A DNA stretch of 9,015 nt from the NCBI GenBank assembly GCA_946481195.1, contig CAMLNG010000124.1, forward strand, positions 1 through 9,015, read 5' to 3'. How positions within the stretch are numbered: position 1 is the stretch's first letter; every line of letters starts with the position of its first letter. This document shows positions 6,987 to 9,015 of the stretch, piece by piece. Below the pieces are notes generated by a model. The model was not told the DNA's origin and searched no databases. It saw nothing but the letters and a program-made list of their open reading frames with translations. A program made the position numbers and the translations under genes. The DNA comes from an uncultured Chromatiaceae bacterium (lineage in GTDB: Bacteria; Pseudomonadota; Gammaproteobacteria; Enterobacterales; Alteromonadaceae).

Positions 6987-7049
6987 ACCGCTCTTTTTTA
7001 AATCGCTATGCCTTTTCCTCTGGCTTAGCTGCAGCCGGACTATTCACCC

Positions 7050-7787
7050 ATGTTTGCACAGATCCGTATTGTTCTTATCGAAACTACCCACAGCGGCAAT
7101 ATTGGCTCTGTGGCGCGGGCGATGAAAACGATGGGGCTGTCGCAGCTGGTACTGGTGTCGCCAAAAACTGAAGTTGATGGGCAGGCTTATGCGTTGTCAG
7201 CTGGCGCCAGCGATGTATTGGCCAATGCCCGCACTGTCAGCACACTGGCCGAAGCTATTGCCGATTGTCCTTTAGTAATTGGCACCAGTCACAAACCAAA
7301 AAGCCATGATATCGAAGTACTGGACCCGCGCCAGTGTGGCTTAAAAGTGGCCGCTGAAGTGGCGCAAGGCCCGGTCGCCATTGTGTTTGGCCGCGAAAGT
7401 AATGGCTTGTCGAACGACGAATTACGCCAGTGTAATTTCCATCTGTGTATTCCGACTAACGCCGACTACACCTCGCTGAATCTGGCGATGGCAGTGCAGG
7501 TGGTCAGTTATGAAATCCGCATGGCGCTTTTAGGCGCACAAACCTTGCCGCCCGCAGATGTACCGGAAAAATACCCGACCGCTGAACAGCTGGAAGGGTT
7601 TTACCAGCATCTGGAAACGACGCTTGATCAAACTGGTTTTATCATTCGCCAGCACCCGGGCCATATCATGATTAAATTGCGCCGGCTGTTCAGCCGGGCG
7701 CGGCCGGATGAGACTGAACTCAATATTCTGCGTGGCATTTTAACTTCAGTGCAGCGCTTTGGCCGGCAAGGCCGGCAAGACGATTAA
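7050..7787 (+). CDS. trmJ: tRNA (cytidine/uridine-2'-O)-methyltransferase, position 32
   Basis: It uses SAM to methylate the 2'-OH of C32 or U32 in the anticodon loop of certain tRNAs, in the cytoplasm. The 245 residues match the length of E. coli TrmJ (246), and the N-terminus MFAQIRIVLIETTHSGN aligns with it without gaps, which fixes the start although the Shine-Dalgarno is weak (a CGGA 11 bases upstream). SPOUT motifs: HSGNIGSVARAMKTMG at 14-29 with catalytic-type R23, IVFGRESNGLSNDEL at 111-125, and the knot segment CIPTNADYTSLNLAMAVQ at 133-150. The C-terminal helical extension (about 165-245) is the dimer/tRNA region typical of TrmJ. cysE follows after 15 bases, so the two are probably cotranscribed. 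The last codons contain a 9-base tandem duplication. Confidence 0.96.
   Translation: MFAQIRIVLIETTHSGNIGSVARAMKTMGLSQLVLVSPKTEVDGQAYALSAGASDVLANARTVSTLAEAIADCPLVIGTSHKPKSHDIEVLDPRQCGLKVAAEVAQGPVAIVFGRESNGLSNDELRQCNFHLCIPTNADYTSLNLAMAVQVVSYEIRMALLGAQTLPPADVPEKYPTAEQLEGFYQHLETTLDQTGFIIRQHPGHIMIKLRRLFSRARPDETELNILRGILTSVQRFGRQGRQDD
7761..7778 (+). repeat. Two tandem copies of a 9-base unit at the trmJ 3' end
   Basis: GGCCGGCAA occurs at 7761-7769 and again at 7770-7778, in frame, encoding Gly-Arg-Gln twice just before the final Asp-Asp of TrmJ. It looks like a recent slippage duplication in a non-conserved tail. Confidence 0.8.
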
Positions 7788-7802
7788 GACAAGGAACCGC
7801 CC

Positions 7803-8612
7803 ATGTTTGCAGGTATCAGAGAAGACATCAAAAGCGTATTTGAACGCGACCCGGCGGCACGTAATTTTATTGAAGTGCTGACCAACTATCCGGGATTACA
7901 TGCCATTTGGTGGCACCGGATGAACCATCAGTTGTGGCTGGCCAATTTTAAATGGTTAGCGCGCTTTTTCAGTACTATCGCGCGTTGGTTAACCGGCGTG
8001 GAAATTCATCCCGGCGCCAAAATCGGCCGGCGCTTTTTTATCGACCACGGCATGGGCGTGGTGATTGGTGAAACGGCGGAGATTGGTGATGATGTCACGC
8101 TGTATCATGGCGTCACATTGGGCGGCACCAGCTGGAACCCGGGTAAACGTCACCCGACCCTTGGTAACAATGTGGTCATCGGTGCCGGCGCAAAAATTCT
8201 CGGCCCTTTGTATGTTGGCGAAAATGCCCGTATTGGCTCGAACGCTGTAGTCGTAAAAGATGTGCCACCGGGCGCGACAGTCGTTGGGATCCCGGGGCGG
8301 ATCGTGGCAAAACAAGGTGTTGAAGTCACTGCAGAACGTCAGCAGCTGGCAAAGAAATTTGGTTTTGATGCTTATGCGGTTTCCAGTGATAACCCGGACC
8401 CGGTTGCCAATGCGATTGGCCGGATGCTGGACCACATTCATTGCCTGGATAGCAAAGTGGCTGAGCTGTGCCAGAGCGTGAATCAGCTCGGCGGCAACGT
8501 GTGCAGTGCTGTGCCAACGATGGATATTGATGATGAAGCCTTTCGGGAAGCAGAACGCCTTGCCGCTGAGCAACGCAAGAAACAACTGGAAGAGTTTGAC
8601 CCGACGATTTAG
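7803..8612 (+). CDS. cysE: Serine O-acetyltransferase
   Basis: It transfers acetyl from acetyl-CoA to serine, giving O-acetylserine, the committed step of cysteine synthesis, in the cytoplasm. 269 residues; AAGGA seven bases before the ATG supports the start. The N-terminal helical part (1-60) leads into a left-handed beta-helix of hexapeptide repeats (about 65-168). Active-site features: [10 protein letters not shown] at 66-75, [13 protein letters not shown] at 79-91 with H82, [10 protein letters not shown] at 101-110, and KRHPTLG at 115-121. E67 stands where E. coli CysE has aspartate, and the [12 protein letters not shown] and RHPT segments follow the shorter Bacillus-type enzymes rather than E. 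coli CysE. A polar tail of about 95 residues, rich in Glu and Lys at its end, follows the beta-helix. The gene is 15 bases after trmJ and 154 bases before iscR, a common gammaproteobacterial order linking cysteine supply with Fe-S assembly. Confidence 0.96.
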   Translation: MFAGIREDIKSVFERDPAARNFIEVLTNYPGLHAIWWHRMNHQLWLANFKWLARFFSTIARWLTGVEIHPGAKIGRRFFIDHGMGVVIGETAEIGDDVTLYHGVTLGGTSWNPGKRHPTLGNNVVIGAGAKILGPLYVGENARIGSNAVVVKDVPPGATVVGIPGRIVAKQGVEVTAERQQLAKKFGFDAYAVSSDNPDPVANAIGRMLDHIHCLDSKVAELCQSVNQLGGNVCSAVPTMDIDDEAFREAERLAAEQRKKQLEEFDPTI

Positions 8613-8675
8613 CGGCGAAACCGGCCGGATTTGTTGCCAGTGAGCCGGGATGGTTGCGTCGTAGTGTGGTGGATA

Positions 8676-8700
8676 ATACCTGACTATTTTAGTAGGATTA
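8676..8700 (+). promoter_or_regulatory. Upstream type 1 IscR operator
   Basis: ATACCTGACTATTTTAGTAG and the next five bases match the type 1 IscR consensus (ATASYYGACTRWWWYAGTCRRSTAT) at about 21 of 25 positions; the mismatches are all in the right half. It abuts the second operator directly and lies just upstream of the -35 of the iscR promoter. [2Fe-2S]-IscR bound here would add to autorepression. Confidence 0.8.
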
Positions 8701-8725
8701 ATACTTGACTAAATCAGTCAGGAAT
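8701..8725 (+). promoter_or_regulatory. Promoter-overlapping type 1 IscR operator
   Basis: ATACTTGACTAAATCAGTCA and the next five bases match the type 1 IscR consensus at 24 of 25 positions, with a clear dyad (TTGACT/AGTCAG). It covers the -35 hexamer and spacer of the iscR promoter, so holo-IscR bound here should block RNA polymerase, as in the known autorepression of iscR. Confidence 0.92.
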
Positions 8726-8732
8726 GTACAAT
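8705..8732 (+). promoter_or_regulatory. iscR promoter
   Basis: TTGACT (8705-8710) and TACAAT (8727-8732) are separated by 16 bases, a good sigma-70 promoter. A start near 8739 gives a leader of about 28 bases that includes GGAG at 8758-8761. No clear terminator for cysE is seen upstream (8613-8675 holds only the palindrome CCGGCCGG at 8621-8628), so some read-through from trmJ-cysE is possible. Confidence 0.85.
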
Positions 8733-8766
8733 CTGCGCCATTCCTCAACCGGTCTCCGGAGTTCAG

Positions 8767-9015
8767 ATGCGACTTACCTCGAAAGGGCGTTATGCCGTCA
8801 CCGCGATGCTCGATGTGGCGCTGCACGCAGCCGCAGGGCCGGTCCCCCTGGCAGACATTTCAGTCCGTCAGGAAATTTCATTATCATATCTTGAACAATT
8901 ATTTGCCCGCCTGCGTAAACAGGGGCTGGTCAGCAGTGTGCGCGGACCCGGCGGCGGTTATCAGCTGGATGACGATTTCGCCTACGATCCTAACCAGCTT
9001 GACCGCGATGTGGTC
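8767..9015 (+). CDS. iscR: Fe-S cluster regulator IscR, 3'-truncated by window edge
   Basis: 83 codons are visible. IscR is an Rrf2-family winged-helix regulator that binds [2Fe-2S] and controls the isc operon and other genes. Residues 1-66 are nearly identical to E. coli Isc[20 protein letters not shown], then PVPLADIS, the recognition helix [10 protein letters not shown] (37-46) with E43, which governs site discrimination in E. coli, and the wing [12 protein letters not shown] (56-67). The start has GGAG five bases upstream. The cluster ligands (Cys92, Cys98 and Cys104 in E. coli) lie beyond the window. Residues 68-83 do not resemble the usual 'I-x-V-x-x-V-I-x-A-V' segment that follows the wing. 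The gene should be followed by iscS and iscU. Confidence 0.95.
   Translation, partial: MRLTSKGRYAVTAMLDVALHAAAGPVPLADISVRQEISLSYLEQLFARLRKQGLVSSVRGPGGGYQLDDDFAYDPNQLDRDVV

Noticed and set aside
7989..8585. A 198-codon minus-strand frame opposite cysE
   Set aside because: It is antisense to the conserved cysE, has no family-like motifs and no ribosome site.

Overview
The window reads as a chromosomal segment from a gammaproteobacterium. PurD, TrmJ, CysE and IscR are closely similar to the versions I remember from Enterobacteriaceae, Shewanella and the Rheinheimera/Alishewanella group. The order trmJ-cysE-iscR is the housekeeping order of many marine and freshwater gammaproteobacteria. The genus is inference; I lean to Rheinheimera/Alishewanella or a close relative.

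Layout, left to right. (1) Bases 1-333: the 3' part of a MAPEG-family membrane protein gene on the + strand, cut by the window edge. (2) Bases 405-2626: two overlapping minus-strand genes, visibly more A+T-rich than everything around them. The first transcribed encodes an AlbA_2 (Schlafen-type) plus GHKL ATPase protein, and the second an orphan ParA-like ATPase. They overlap by 4 bases (ATGA), so they are one co-translated unit. (3) Bases 2627-2839: a non-coding stretch with a 12-of-13 inverted repeat. (4) Bases 2840-4612: a secreted endonuclease/exonuclease/phosphatase-fold nuclease, minus strand. (5) Bases 4632-6823: a minus-strand pair, a signal-peptide-bearing SAM methyltransferase followed by purD, closed by an intrinsic terminator. 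(6) Bases 6824-7049: a divergent promoter region. (7) Bases 7050-9015: trmJ, cysE and the start of iscR on the + strand. The iscR promoter carries two head-to-tail type 1 IscR operators.

The right half is housekeeping: glycinamide ribonucleotide synthesis (PurD), tRNA position-32 ribose methylation (TrmJ), the first step of cysteine synthesis from serine (CysE) and Fe-S cluster regulation (IscR). CysE and the isc operon are functionally linked because cysteine supplies sulfur for Fe-S clusters. The secreted nuclease probably scavenges or remodels extracellular DNA.

The part most likely to be novel is the AlbA_2/GHKL plus ParA-like pair. It sits between two convergent core-type genes, has a different base composition, comes with no ParB, integrase or transposase, and has an inverted repeat upstream. 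It looks like a compact accessory cassette. A defence or genome-conflict role is possible but unproven; I cannot match the pair to a named system from memory.
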